DNA from: Poa pratensis
Taxonomy: Eukaryota > Streptophyta > Magnoliopsida > Poales > Poaceae
Length of the DNA: 64,000 nt
Direction: 5' to 3'
Assembly (NCBI GenBank): GCA_947311845.1
Contig: CAMZMU010000013.1
Span: 739,027-803,026, forward strand
In this document: positions 46,756 through 56,049 of the stretch, one piece after another
How the letters are laid out: every line of letters begins with the position of its first letter
Numbering within the stretch: position 1 is the stretch's first letter
The notes under the pieces: generated by a model
The model's database searches: none
What the model was told of the DNA's origin: nothing
The model's input: only the letters and a program-made list of their open reading frames with translations
Made by a program: the position numbers and the translations under genes

Positions 46756-47616
46756 CACTTTGTCTTCTCCTTAAGATTAGCTAGCCACAAGTCCACCTCA
46801 TTTGGACTTTGGGGCTCCTTCACAACATTCTCTACACAATCCAATAAGGAAGGAGGTGTAGAGGCAATAGGTTTAGGAGAAGGAGTTACCGAGGTGGCTT
46901 TTGCCATGAGACATGTGTAGGGAATGGACTCATTTTCATTGGGGGATTCAAATAGGGATGACGGTGTAGAGGAAGGTGTAGCTATGGCAATGCGAGCGGT
47001 AGCTACAACTTCATCTTCATCTTCATCACCGGACATGTATTCTTCCAAAACTTTTCTATCTTGAACACACAAGGCATTGGGAACCCTCTTCTTCACGTAG
47101 TTCTTGTTGCCGTTGCCCTTGGACTTGTCTTTTCTCACAAGCTTGCCATTGTGGTCCTCTCGATTCTCCCAAGGACAATCGGCAATGTAGTGATTGAGAT
47201 TACTACAATTATAGCAAGTCTTTGGACGGTCTCCTCTTGGTCTTGCAACGAAGTTCTTCTTAGCAAAAGGTCTTGATGAAGATCTCTTGGAACGGTTGCC
47301 CCAAAGGCTCTTGAAGCAAGGCCATGTGCTCATAATAGTCTTGCTTGATGTCTTCCGTATCCTCCTCTTCAACTCCATGTTCAAACTCTTCTTCACTAGT
47401 GATGGTGGACTTCAAAGGCAACATTTGGAGATTGTCCCGCAAGTCCCTTTGCCGAGCTTGAGCATGAATAGAGCTCTTGACAACCATCCCAATGGATACA
47501 AACTCGTTGAGCACGGTGTTGGAGTCAAGTGTTGAGAAGTCCGGTCTTGATCGAATGGTTTGAGCTAAGCCTTGATTTGAGGAGTGATGGCCTTGAGAAA
47601 TTTGCGCTTGATCCAA
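46755..47616 (-). pseudogene. Copia gag C-terminal part with CCHC zinc knuckle
   Basis: The minus-strand frames are joined by a shift at about 47270. The first has EEFEHGVEEEDTEDIKQDY. The second has a basic stretch and then CYNCSNLNHYIADCP, a CX2CX4HX4C zinc knuckle that binds RNA in the particle. The acidic GDEDEDEVVATAR and a serine/proline-rich segment to LWLANLKEKTK follow. Confidence 0.85.
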
Positions 47617-48131
47617 TTATCACTAATCTTCTCAAAACCGAAATCATTCAAGGTGATGGCAAGAGCGGAGAGTCTTCGATAGAGATCTTCGGGGGTCTCA
47701 TCTTCATTCATCACAAACTCATCGGCTTCATCTTGAACCGCTTCATACTTGGAAAGTTGAATGCTTTTGTTCCCCAAGAACAAGTTATGAAGATTCTCCC
47801 AACATTGCTTTGCCGTCGTGCACATACGGATATGCGTGCGATAAGTTGGGCTTGCGGCCGTTTGTATCATGTGCATGGCGGTGGCGTTGAGTTGATGATT
47901 GGCCTTCTCCGTTGGAGTCATGTTGTGTGGGTCTTGAGGATGGAAGCCTTGCTCTAAAATGTCAATCAAGAAAACACAACAACTAGACATGTGTGAACGC
48001 ATAGAGAATTGCCAATTAGGAAAGTCTTTTGGATCAAGCTTAGGAGGTGCGCCCATATTGGCGATGTGTGGCGGAGAGACGTGTTGGTGGATTGTGTTAT
48101 ACACTTGTTCCGGTGGAACATTAGCATACAC
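47565..48131 (-). pseudogene. Copia gag capsid (UBN2-type) segment
   Basis: The minus-strand frame of 188 codons contains PKDFPNWQFSMRSHM, ANHQLNATAMHMIQTA, KQCWENLHNLFLGN and DETPEDLYRRLSALAITLNDFG, the standard plant copia gag pattern. It forms the particle shell. The upstream part (to 48460) is shifted by one frame near 48240. Confidence 0.88.
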
Positions 48132-48238
48132 CCCCGGCGGCTTCCTTGGGGTTGAGTTACCATCCTCGGAGTTCTTTGTTTCGGGATTGGCTTGCGCCTT
48201 TCCGTCCGCATTGACAATACCCGTAGAAGGAAGAGTAT

Positions 48239-48460
48239 CTAACTTCCCGGGACATTTTCCAAGGAGGGTAAATCAACCTTAGGAGGATCCGGTTTCCCTA
48301 GGAACTCCTTGAACATTTCTCGCATCGATTCCTTCATGCTTATGTTGAGGTTGGTAGTGATCTCGGTATTGAGATTCGATATCTCACTCTTGAGTTCACT
48401 AACAACCTCACCAAAGCGTTCATTAGTAACCGATGCGAGAGGGTCCACGACGTCCGACAT
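48239..48460 (-). pseudogene. Copia gag N terminus
   Basis: ATG at 48460 lies 38 bp inside the primer-binding site. It starts MSDVVDPLASVTNERFGEVV and continues with a helical segment rich in N, E and M (ISNLNTEITTNLNISMKESM). A stop at about 48240 comes from a frameshift before the capsid frame. Confidence 0.75.
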
Positions 48461-48497
48461 ATTCTCTTAGGCGGTGAAGCCTTAGATAAGAGACGAG

Positions 48498-48509
48498 GCT
48501 CTGATACCA
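48498..48509 (-). other. Primer-binding site of the copia element
   Basis: On the minus strand, TGGTATCAGAGC directly follows the 5' LTR (two bases between). It is complementary to the 3' end of initiator tRNA-Met, the usual copia primer. Confidence 0.9.
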
Positions 48510-49182
48510 ATTGAAAGATCGATATGTCGACTAGAGGGGGGGTGATTAGGCGACTACCAAATTTTAATTCTTTTTCGATTAATTAGGCTTGAGCAAAGTA
48601 TAACAAGGTTGACTAGATGTGCACTAGTGATAGCAACCTATGTGATACAAGCAAGGTAAGCAACGTAGCGGAAGCAACAAGTAAAGGATAGAAGTAACCG
48701 CAAAGTGGAGACACGGAGATGTTTCCCGTAGTTCCTTCCCAAGGGAAGTACGTCTACGTTGGAGGAGTGTGGAGCCACCTAGGCGCTCCAATAGCACGGA
48801 TGTGCTCACTCTATTCTCCGTGAGCTTTACCCGTGGGGGTTCGGCTCATTCACTATGAGGTCACCTTGATGGCGTTGACCAAGCCGGTACACAAAGGTCG
48901 GGGAACTCCACAATGAGTTGAGCCTCCCAACAATGCCTCGGACTTCCTCCGAGACTCACAAAGGCACCTCGAGTTACAAGCAACCCAAGATGCAAGTTCC
49001 ACACGGATAGTGTGGGGGGTTTGAAATTCCTTCGGTGAGATTGTAGATCTGGACCTCCTCTATCACTCCTCAAAGAATCATGGCGATTGTGTGGTTGGAG
49101 TGGGAGATCTTAGAAGTTAAAGCTCGGCAGCAATGGAGGAGAGAGAATGTAAATCGCAGCCTTTCATTGGGGAAGAAAGGGT

Positions 49183-49192
49183 CTTTATATAG
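49183..49192 (-). promoter_or_regulatory. TATA box of the copia 5' LTR
   Basis: CTATATAAAG on the minus strand, preceded by GGGGCCC and followed by a leader rich in CTT. It is the likely start of the copia transcript about 30 bp downstream. Confidence 0.75.
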
Positions 49193-49229
49193 GGGCCCCT
49201 GAAAATCCAACCGTTATGCACAAAAATGT

Positions 49230-49640
49230 GCACAACGGTACTACCGCTGGCGAACAGCGGTACTACCGCTACTGCCCTTCACATAGTACCTCAGTGGTTC
49301 CGATGCTCAGTTGCAGCGGTAGCACAGAGTGCTACCGTAGTTACCAGGCACCGGTACTACCGCCAGAACTCACCGGTACTACCGTTGTCATGCCTCGAAT
49401 AAATTCGTGGTATTCCATCGGTAGTACGTGGGGGGTACCGGAGAGATACCGTTGGAGACAGTGGCTAAAAACATCTGAACGGTATCCCCAGCGGTACTTC
49501 CAGCGTAGTACCGTTGCTGATGGCAACGGTACTTCCAGAGGTAGTACCGCAGGAGAGGACTGCCTGCGTGCTGCAGCAGTACTACTCCAGAAGGAGCGGT
49601 ACTACCGCTGCCCACTGGCGGTACTACCGCCAGGACAAAT
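49230..49640 (-). promoter_or_regulatory. CGGTASTACCG palindrome array in copia U3
   Basis: Six exact copies of CGGTA(G/C)TACCG lie near 49236, 49257, 49352, 49373, 49596 and 49618, with several one-base variants between them. The nearest lies about 40 bp upstream of the TATA box on the minus strand. The 3' LTR has the same array at 27173-27575. Position in U3 argues for promoter-proximal binding sites. Confidence 0.6.
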
Positions 49641-50385
49641 TCAGCCTGGGCAGATTTTCGAGCCCCTCTCTCTTCCATATGAGAACTTCTCGTGTTGATG
49701 TTTTCATCCCTGTTCAAACTCAAGAACACGATTAGTTCAGTGGGTGTGTTGTTATTAACTCCAAAACAGAGGAAGAGCCTAGCATGCTCTTTCAGTTATA
49801 GGATAGGCGGCGTACTATCAAGAGGGGCTCTTAAGTGAGTAACTTGATCGCATCTTTGTGGAGAGCTCAAACCTTTGCATATTTGGCATATCATCTTTCT
49901 TGGTTCTTATTTGGCTTTTATCCATGTGAGAATTCAGAGCTTGTGTTCATCTCCATACCAAGCTCTAGTTCATCAAAAACGGATTTCATTTGAATATCTT
50001 GTGGTGTTCTTGATGTTGGAGGTTTTACCGGTTCGTATCTTGTAGAGAGGTCTAACTCTCCTCTTGTGTTATCCTCCTCACATGATGGACTATGATCTGT
50101 ATATGCATGATCTTGTAGTGCTTGTGATTATCTTCAGAGCAAGCCCAAGATCATTGAAAACGGAGTCTGGATGGAAAACTTGTTGCGTTTTCATGTTGGA
50201 AATATTATCGGTTTATCCTTGAGGAAAGTTCCACATCTTCCCATGTGTGGCAACTTAACTCTATTTGTAGGAAAGCTCTTGTCGTTACCTTTCCAACAAA
50301 ATTGGTTTCACCTGTTTTGGAGTTCGAACGAGAAAGTTATTGCATTTCAAGCTTTGCTGTTTTGCTGGTTTTCCTGACCGGAGTC

Positions 50386-50716
50386 TCCGGCGCCAGGACC
50401 GGAGTCTCCGCACCTCTGGGCCCGGAGTCTCCGTGGTTTCCTGTCCGGAGTCTCCGGTCCCTTGCTTTCGAAGTTTGTCGGTCACAGGACGGCAGCTACG
50501 GTATTGGGTGCGGAGTTGATCCAGAGTTTCTCCGGAGTCTCCGCCATGACCGGAGTCTCCGCACCTCCAGGTCCGGAGTCTCCGCCCCAAACGAGCTTTG
50601 AAGCGAAGTGCCCCACTCGATGGCGCGTGTGGTATAGGGGTTCGGAGTATCCCCGGAGTAACCCCGGAGTCTCCATACGTGGCCGGAGTCTCTGCACTCT
50701 CAGGGTCCGGAGTCTC
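50386..50716 (+). promoter_or_regulatory. CGGAGTCTCCG palindrome array of the solo LTR
   Basis: Eight exact copies of CGGAGTCTCCG lie near 50387, 50402, 50422, 50446, 50535, 50553, 50575 and 50707, plus variants such as CGGAGTCTCCA and CGGAGTCTCTG. The array ends about 40 bp before a TATA-like CATAAATACCC (50757-50767). The arms pair as CGGAG and CTCCG around one central base, the same design as CGGTAGTACCG. Confidence 0.6.
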
Positions 50717-50756
50717 CGGTCTAAGTGGACTGCAACAGCTCTTTTTCTGGGAGGGG

Positions 50757-50767
50757 CATAAATACCC
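50757..50767 (+). promoter_or_regulatory. TATA-like box of the solo LTR
   Basis: CATAAATACCC lies after GGGAGGGG and before a CT-rich leader (TCTCTCTTCC). Together with the palindromes upstream, it fits the U3/R border of an LTR on the plus strand. Confidence 0.55.
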
Positions 50768-51718
50768 CTCCACCTACCTCCAGCCAGCTAGCTTTGCCCA
50801 GCACGTTTTTCTCTCTCTTCCCCACCATTGTTGACCTTGCAAAGCTTGCCTCTCTCTCATTTCCTCCCATGATTCTTGCATATCTTTGAGGGAAAAGAGA
50901 GGAGATCTAGATCTACATTTCCACCAATCCATCTCTCCTCTAAGTGAGGAGAATCCTTTCGATCTAGTTTTTGAAGTTCCATTTGTCGAGTTCTTCTTTG
51001 TTCTTCCTCTTTTCTCCCCCATAAGAATTAGTTGCTTGTGGTGGGATTTGAGAGTGAAGGATTTAAGCACTTGTGCTCTTGCCATTGCTTTGTGCATCGG
51101 TTTGTGCTCTCCACGAGGATTCGTGGAATTTGAAAGCTTGTGAACTTGTTACTCTTGGGTCTTTGGAACCTAGACGCCCGTGTGGTGGTTGAGACCTTTT
51201 GTGGTCACTTGTAGCTGGTCGGGAGCCCCCAATCCAATTGTGGGTTGTGCCCCGGATCGTTGTTGAAAGGCTCCGGATTTCCGCCTCGAAGGATTCCGAT
51301 AGTGGAAGGTGAACGAAACCTTTGTGGTGCGGTTCATCGGAGAAGAAGGTGAAACCTTTGTGGTTGTTGAACCATTGTGTTGGTTCACACCTCTCCAACA
51401 AGACGTACTCCCCTAAAAAGGAGGAACTCGGGAATACATCCTCGTCTCTGCGTGCCTCGGTTATTTCTATACCCGAGCTCTTTACTTATGCACTTTACAT
51501 TGTGATAGCCTTCGTGCTTGAAGTTTTCTATATTGCTATCACCTTGTTACTTGTCTTGCTTAGCATAAGTTGTTGGTGCACATAAGTGAACCTAGTTTAT
51601 TTAGGTTGTTGGCTTGTTAATTTAAACACCTAGTTTTATTCCGCAATTATCAAGCCTAAACCGGAAAAGTTTTAATCGCCTATTCACCCCCCCTTTAGGC
51701 GACATCCTTGTCCTTTCA
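50768..51718 (+). other. Transcribed R/U5 part of the solo LTR
   Basis: This stretch is leader-like and CT-rich, then AT-rich. It ends CCCCCCTTTAGGCGACATCC...TTTCA. No convincing ORF is present. The GTTGAGACCTTTTGTGG and GTGGTTGTTGAACC repeats near 51190-51370 are local. Confidence 0.5.
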
Positions 51719-51723
51719 ACCCT

Positions 51724-52750
51724 GAAGAACGATGTAGAAGCAGTAAGCAAAGCAGAGACAAAACCGAGCGAGGAACGGAAGCAACAAAGCATGAGAGAGA
51801 TAAATGATTGAAAAAGAGTCATCTGCTTTCTTCTCACCTGCAAAGAGGACAACTAAGCAATTATCATGGAAACAGAATTTGCAAAGAGCTAAAATAAAAC
51901 ATGTGGCTCCCATGTATAGTAGAACACTGACTACAACTAAGCAATTATCATGGAAACAGAATTTGCATGGAGTAAAATGGTTGAAATAATGGACATATTT
52001 CTTTTTTGACATATAGAATTATAGAGACCTACTCTTTCCAATGAAACAGAGAAGTAATAATTAGTTATTCATTTCTTAATGAAGGTTTACACCAAATTAT
52101 GAGATCCACTACAAAGGAAAACCAGCAAATGGTTAACAATGACAGGAAAAGACATGATATGATTAAGAACATTAATCTATCTGGCCCCAATATGAACCAA
52201 TTATGATTAATGTTTTTTCAAGTGAGACCATACGGAACCATGTTCAGCACATTTTTGTCACAACCTTTAGAACAAAAGGCGCCAATTTTGAACATATTTG
52301 AGCTTTGTAGAGCTTATTTTAGCAAACAGAGTTCACTGAGTTTATTTGAGCTGCATGCTCTTGTCTGAGCGACGACAACCTCTACATTGTTGTCCAGATT
52401 TCATTAGTAACAACAACTGACGCAATAAAAACATATGGTTCAGCTTAGTAACAACACTCATTATCCTAAACACATAGTTGAACTCAGTATGAAGCGTTAT
52501 TCCCAGTCCTTGCTCTGATAGTGGCAAGCAACAAGAGCAATATTGCTGAAACCACTTTACAATAACCAAAAGGGCGTCTAGTACAACACCACAATCCTCG
52601 CTGTGACCAAAACCAAAACCACTGTACAATAACCAAAACTTGACATCCTATCTAACAAAACAACAAAAGAAAATGAAGATCAAAAACCACTCTAGATAAG
52701 CAGTAACTTTGGAATGTAAAAAACAATCAAATTAAAGGGATTACTGACGC
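51724..52750. other. Helitron interior, intron-like, with a 32-bp direct duplication
   Basis: This is AT-rich sequence. ACTAAGCAATTATCATGGAAAC...TTTGCA occurs at 51850 and again at 51935. A 95-codon minus frame (52629-52342, SEDCGVVLDALLVIVKWFQQY) is open, but I could not relate it to a family. Nothing else was recognised. Confidence 0.4.
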
Positions 52751-52765
52751 AAAAAATAGTCGAGA

Positions 52766-52825
52766 CCTTATCCTAACTACAGTCATTGCCTGGTCACCCT
52801 CCTCTTGAGCAGGATAAGCAAAAAG
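52766..52825 (-). pseudogene. APC6/CDC16-like fragment, second exon
   Basis: The minus-strand frame reads ALFAYPAQEEGDQAMTVVRI and ends at a donor (AG|GTCTCG). The block AYxAQEEGDQAM is, as I recall, a conserved tetratricopeptide segment of the plant anaphase-promoting complex subunit 6 (CDC16), a few dozen residues after the segment encoded at 52963-53037. Substitutions and missing neighbouring residues mark it as decayed. Confidence 0.5.
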
Positions 52826-52962
52826 TGCCAATAACAATAAAAAATAGCAATTAGCTCCAGAGTTTCTAAGCTAACTGCCAGTTTTTTCAAGGATAAAAAT
52901 GAAAGAATAATAAAGCTTCTAAGAAAAACAGTCGTGACAGTTTTATAGTACAATGTGCTTAC

Positions 52963-53037
52963 CCAAAGTGTCTCCTTGCTTGATCATACTTCTTAATAGA
53001 GTAATAATAACAGCCCACAACAAACCAGGAAATAGCC
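52963..53037 (-). pseudogene. APC6/CDC16-like fragment, first exon
   Basis: This 75-nt exon lies between acceptor CATCTGTAG and donor TTTGG|GTAAGC. It reads AISWFVVGCYYYSIKKYDQ and ARRHFG. This strongly resembles the TPR block of plant CDC16/APC6 (family pattern SWFAVGCYYY-IKKYD-ARR-F), a subunit of the cell-cycle ubiquitin ligase. Intron borders are retained, so the fragment was captured as genomic DNA. It is one of several fragments in the Helitron-like element and cannot encode a subunit alone. Confidence 0.62.
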
Positions 53038-53189
53038 CTACAGATGGTTCCGAAAACAGATTAGAAATACAGCTCGGTCGCCAATAATTCAGAGAAATTG
53101 CATAATTTTGATACTGCCCTCATGATTGAGCAGGGGTAAACATCAACTATTAATATGCCAAATATGAATGAGTACAATACCAAATATAC

Positions 53190-53275
53190 TTTGTGCCTAG
53201 TCGATGAAGTTGGTGCTTCCAACGGATGCCACTTCTAAAGCTGTTGAGTATATCCCATGCGCTTGTTGCTGAACC
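53190..53275 (-). pseudogene. Exon-like fragment upstream of the CDC16 pieces
   Basis: After an acceptor (TTTTGGTTCAG, near 53272) one frame reads TSAWDILNSFRSGIRWKHQ then LHRLGTKYIWY. It lies between the other fragments on the same strand. I do not place it in CDC16 or any family. Confidence 0.3.
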
Positions 53276-53635
53276 AAAACAAACTTCATGAGATAAGGAA
53301 AATCAATTCTCGACCAAACGTCCTAGGTTTACTTTATTTGTACAACAATCTACTAAAAAAATTCAACCGCAAGAAGTCGAACATATTTAACTAAGATGGT
53401 CATTTTGTAACAACAATCACTGGAAAAAGCTCAAATCTAACTGTATGGAGTATTGAGTGGCTATCGCGATAAAAAACACCAGCTTGGCCAAATCAATTCA
53501 GAACACCAAATATGCATATATGGAGTATATATGTAGATCTTAAGTACATGAGCACGGAGCTGGCTCCAATCTCTCTAGTCAAGTATAGAAACGACCATCA
53601 CAGAGCACGAAAGACAACACATTACCAAAAAGGGA

Positions 53636-53761
53636 GAAGGAGAACAAATGCAGGGGGTCGTGTAGGAGCTGGTTGTTGGGGGCGCACGGGGTGCAGCCGA
53701 GCAGTGAGGTTCTGCATCCACCGGGTAGCCTCTCCATACAGTTGTTGTAGCCGAGGTTTCA
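53636..53761 (-). pseudogene. Exon-like fragment with clean splice borders
   Basis: Acceptor TGTATTTCAG and donor TTTTTG|GTAATG enclose 126 nt. One frame reads KPRLQQLYGEATRWMQNL, then TARLHPVRPQQPAPTRPP, another reads ETSATTTVWRGYPVDAEP. Both are open, so the frame is undecided. The family is unknown. Confidence 0.35.
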
Positions 53762-54339
53762 CTGAAATACAAAAAAACTACAATTTCAGTCTCTTTTAAA
53801 TCTGAAACTCAGGACTATGCCTGGAAAGCACATACTAAAAAATAGGACAATGCCAGGAATTTGCAGAACATAGTACAAGCCATGTTGCAAGCACAACAGA
53901 AAGAGGTCGGTTACCAGCCACCATTCCTCTATAGATTTCCTTATCTTTTAGCCAATCTGAATCAGCAAGAAAACATCCCCAACATGTCAGGTAAAAGAAG
54001 TTTCTTTGAAGTACAAAACTACTACATTACTAAAAGAGAGCCAACTCTCACCTAGGAAGAAAATAGAATCAACCGCGCAAGGTCCGACATGCATATAGAT
54101 ACAGAAATATTTATGCAACATCACGACACTTGCAAGGTAAACTGTAAAGCATGCACATGCGACATCTTATAACTTAACAAATTCTAAGCTTGTAATAATC
54201 TTTCAGCCTTGACAATCTAGTCACTGATTTAAGTTTTTCTCAAATATCTTCAGAATCACAAGTAAGCCTAACATCCAAAGCGGCAGTCAGTTAGGAACCG
54301 GCATGCTAGTAAGCACAAATGGACAGAGAGACACACCTG

Positions 54340-54625
54340 TATGTTGAGCAGCGATGTAGGCATTAGGCTGACTGCTACGCACGAGGAAGACAAGCACGGG
54401 ATGGAGGCAGTAGATCTCGGACCGCCGCCCTTCGTCCCCGCGGTGTATCTAGAGGCGAGGACAACCTCCTCCTCCTAGGTGGACAACCAAATTTCTGAAC
54501 CAATTGCAAACAAACGCGACTGACGACGAGCAGAGAGAGAAGACAGAGAGAGAAGTGGGAGAGGCAAAACCTGGACAAACCCTAGCCCCTCCTCCCCTGG
54601 CCTGGCCGTCGCCGCCCTGCCTGGC
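54340..54625 (-). other. Leader-like first-exon remnant
   Basis: On the minus strand the stretch from 54625 contains CCCTCC, GGCTAGGGTTT and repeated CTCTCTCT, typical of a plant 5' untranslated region. It ends with a donor-like ACATACAG|GTGTGT near 54337. It continues, across the 3.6-kb LTR insertion, the GC-rich sequence at 58222-58640. I infer the 5' end of a captured gene. Confidence 0.4.
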
Positions 54626-55024
54626 TGTAACAGCCCAAACCTGTGAACCAAAATTTGAGTACCAAATTTTCACTTTTGTATCCTCATTTTGCATCATGGC
54701 ATGCATTCATCATTGCATCAATCTTATATTGCTAAACAACACACTATTTGTTTTGGGCAACATTGGAAGAACTAGAGTGCCAGACTTGCTCAAACAATTT
54801 TACCAAGCATTGACAACTTTCAACGTTGCAAAACAAAATACTTGGACATCTCATATTTGTCCAGAAAGTTCCAAAGGTTCCAAAGTTAATTTGGGCAAAC
54901 TATTTTGATTTGGAAATAAAATAAAAAGAGAGTATCTCAAAATTGCCTGTGAGCAATTTCTAATTTATTTTCCTATCAAATGATTTCCAAATAATCTGGA
55001 AAAATTAGGGGAGCTCCATATTAA

Positions 55025-55030
55025 TATAAA
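55025..55030 (+). promoter_or_regulatory. TATA box of the 3.6-kb LTR
   Basis: TATAAA lies in TTAATATAAAGACCC, followed 100 bp later by a CT- and GC-rich leader. It is a likely LTR promoter. Confidence 0.55.
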
Positions 55031-55687
55031 GACCCTCCCCAAAAATTGGCATAATTTTTGGAGGTGTTTAAGTGGCCCAAATAATTCAGAAACTGTACAG
55101 CCAGCACTGAAAAGGACTAAACCGTGATGATTTTAAAAATGCCAGGGGGTTTTCTGGAAAATCGTCGTCTCTCTCCTCTCACCTCACGCACGAGCTCCAC
55201 TGCCGCTGTGTCGCTCCCGCGCGTGCACCATGCCCAGGCCCCCCCTTCCCCCTTCTCTCCTCTCCCTAACAAGGAGGACAAGCACCCCGGGGCCCCCTGC
55301 TCCTTATTGCCCCACGACCTGCCTGCTCCCTGCTCTCCTCTCTCCCACCCACGGGCCGCCATGGCACCGAGCTCGCCGCCGCCCGTAGCCGACGATTGAT
55401 GCGCTCCCGAGCAAATCCCAGAAGCCCACAAGCTCCGCCGCCTCTCGTTCTCCGTCCTCGCCGGAGGAATCGAAGGGAGACGCCCGAAATCGCCGTCGTC
55501 ATCATCGCCGGCCGCCGCCCCTTTCCGCACGTCGCCGTCGCTCCGGTCCATCCCCGACCTCGCCGTCTCCTTCAACGAGCTCAGGGTGAGCACGTGAACC
55601 TTCCCGTGCCCTCCTTCCGTTCGATTGTAGCCCGTAGTTCGTTTCCCGGGAGAGCTCGTCGGAGCAGTGTGCCCCTGCGTCGAGTTT

Positions 55688-56013
55688 CGGATATTCCGAT
55701 TGGTCTACGATCGGAATTTCCGACCCATTCCAGTACCAGGTGTTCTGGTCCTTAGGAAAATTTTAGTACCGCGAGACGATCGGATTTTCCGGTGGATCAA
55801 TTCTCGGATTTTCCGACGCAACGCAGTACGCAAAATAGTTCGAGTCCTTAGCCATTTTTCAGAGGTTACCTCTCCATCGGATTTTCCGAGTAAAGGAAAT
55901 TCGGATTTTCCGATTTATATCAGTACAAAGGAACCTTCTTTCCTTAGCCGTTTTTTCGAGTGAACAGTGAACTCGGATATTCCGATTCCAATTTAATTCG
56001 GAAATTCCGAAAT
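55688..56013 (+). repeat. TCGG-N5-CCGA array of the 3.6-kb LTR
   Basis: Eight copies occur: CGGATATTCCG (55686, 55975), CGGAATTTCCG (55713), CGGATTTTCCG (about 55780, 55806, 55880, 55907) and CGGAAATTCCG (56001). Most are flanked by T on the left and A or G on the right. The array lies downstream of the TATA box, in what looks like the first intron of the LTR transcript. Confidence 0.6.
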
Positions 56014-56049
56014 TAGTCCAGTACCTTAGATTTTGCTACTTTTTCGATT

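Larger units (their letters stand above)
26449..49794 (-). mobile_element. Copia LTR retrotransposon, SIRE/Maximus-like, with extra ORF, interrupted by a LARD-like element
   Basis: The LTRs at 26449-27733 and 48512-49794 (1285 and 1283 bp) begin TGAAAGATCGATATGTCG and end GCATGCTCTTTCA. A perfect 5-bp duplication, GTTAT, flanks them (26444-26448, 49795-49799). The element lies on the minus strand: PBS at 48509-48498 (TGGTATCAGAGC, initiator tRNA-Met type), gag, protease, integrase, RT and RNase H in copia order. An extra spliced gene and a polypurine tract at 27747-27734 follow. The integrase is split by the element at 33373-44881. Frameshifts are frequent, so the copy is inactive. Lineage is inferred from the extra downstream gene, the PPT and the RT wording ([11 protein letters not shown]). 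Confidence 0.95.
48512..49794 (-). repeat. 5' LTR of the copia element
   Basis: This LTR is 1283 bp. On the minus strand it begins at 49794 (TGAAAGAGCATGC). U3 holds the CGGTASTACCG array (about 49640-49230), the TATA box follows at 49192-49183 (CTATATAAAG), then transcribed R/U5 to 48512. Confidence 0.95.
25703..51718 (+). mobile_element. Solo LTR (TGAAAGTGCATG type), split by a 23-kb copia insertion
   Basis: It starts TGAAAGTGCATGTGTTGCC at 25703 and ends CCTTGTCCTTTCA at 51718. A perfect target duplication, ACCCT, lies at 25698-25702 and 51719-51723. Removing the copia element and its GTTAT duplication leaves about 2.66 kb with no PBS, PPT or coding region, so this is a single LTR left by recombination. 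The promoter is in the right-hand part: a CGGAGTCTCCG array (50386-50716), a TATA-like box at 50757-50767 and a CT-rich leader. The same family occurs as a fragment at 16759-17188. Confidence 0.88.

Noticed and set aside
24509..54600. A single host gene with a giant intron holding the 26-kb nest.
   Set aside because: Attractive because exon-like pieces lie on both sides on one strand, but only two pieces match one family (CDC16) and the others do not. The Helitron-like end also supports capture. Kept as the alternative in the Helitron finding.
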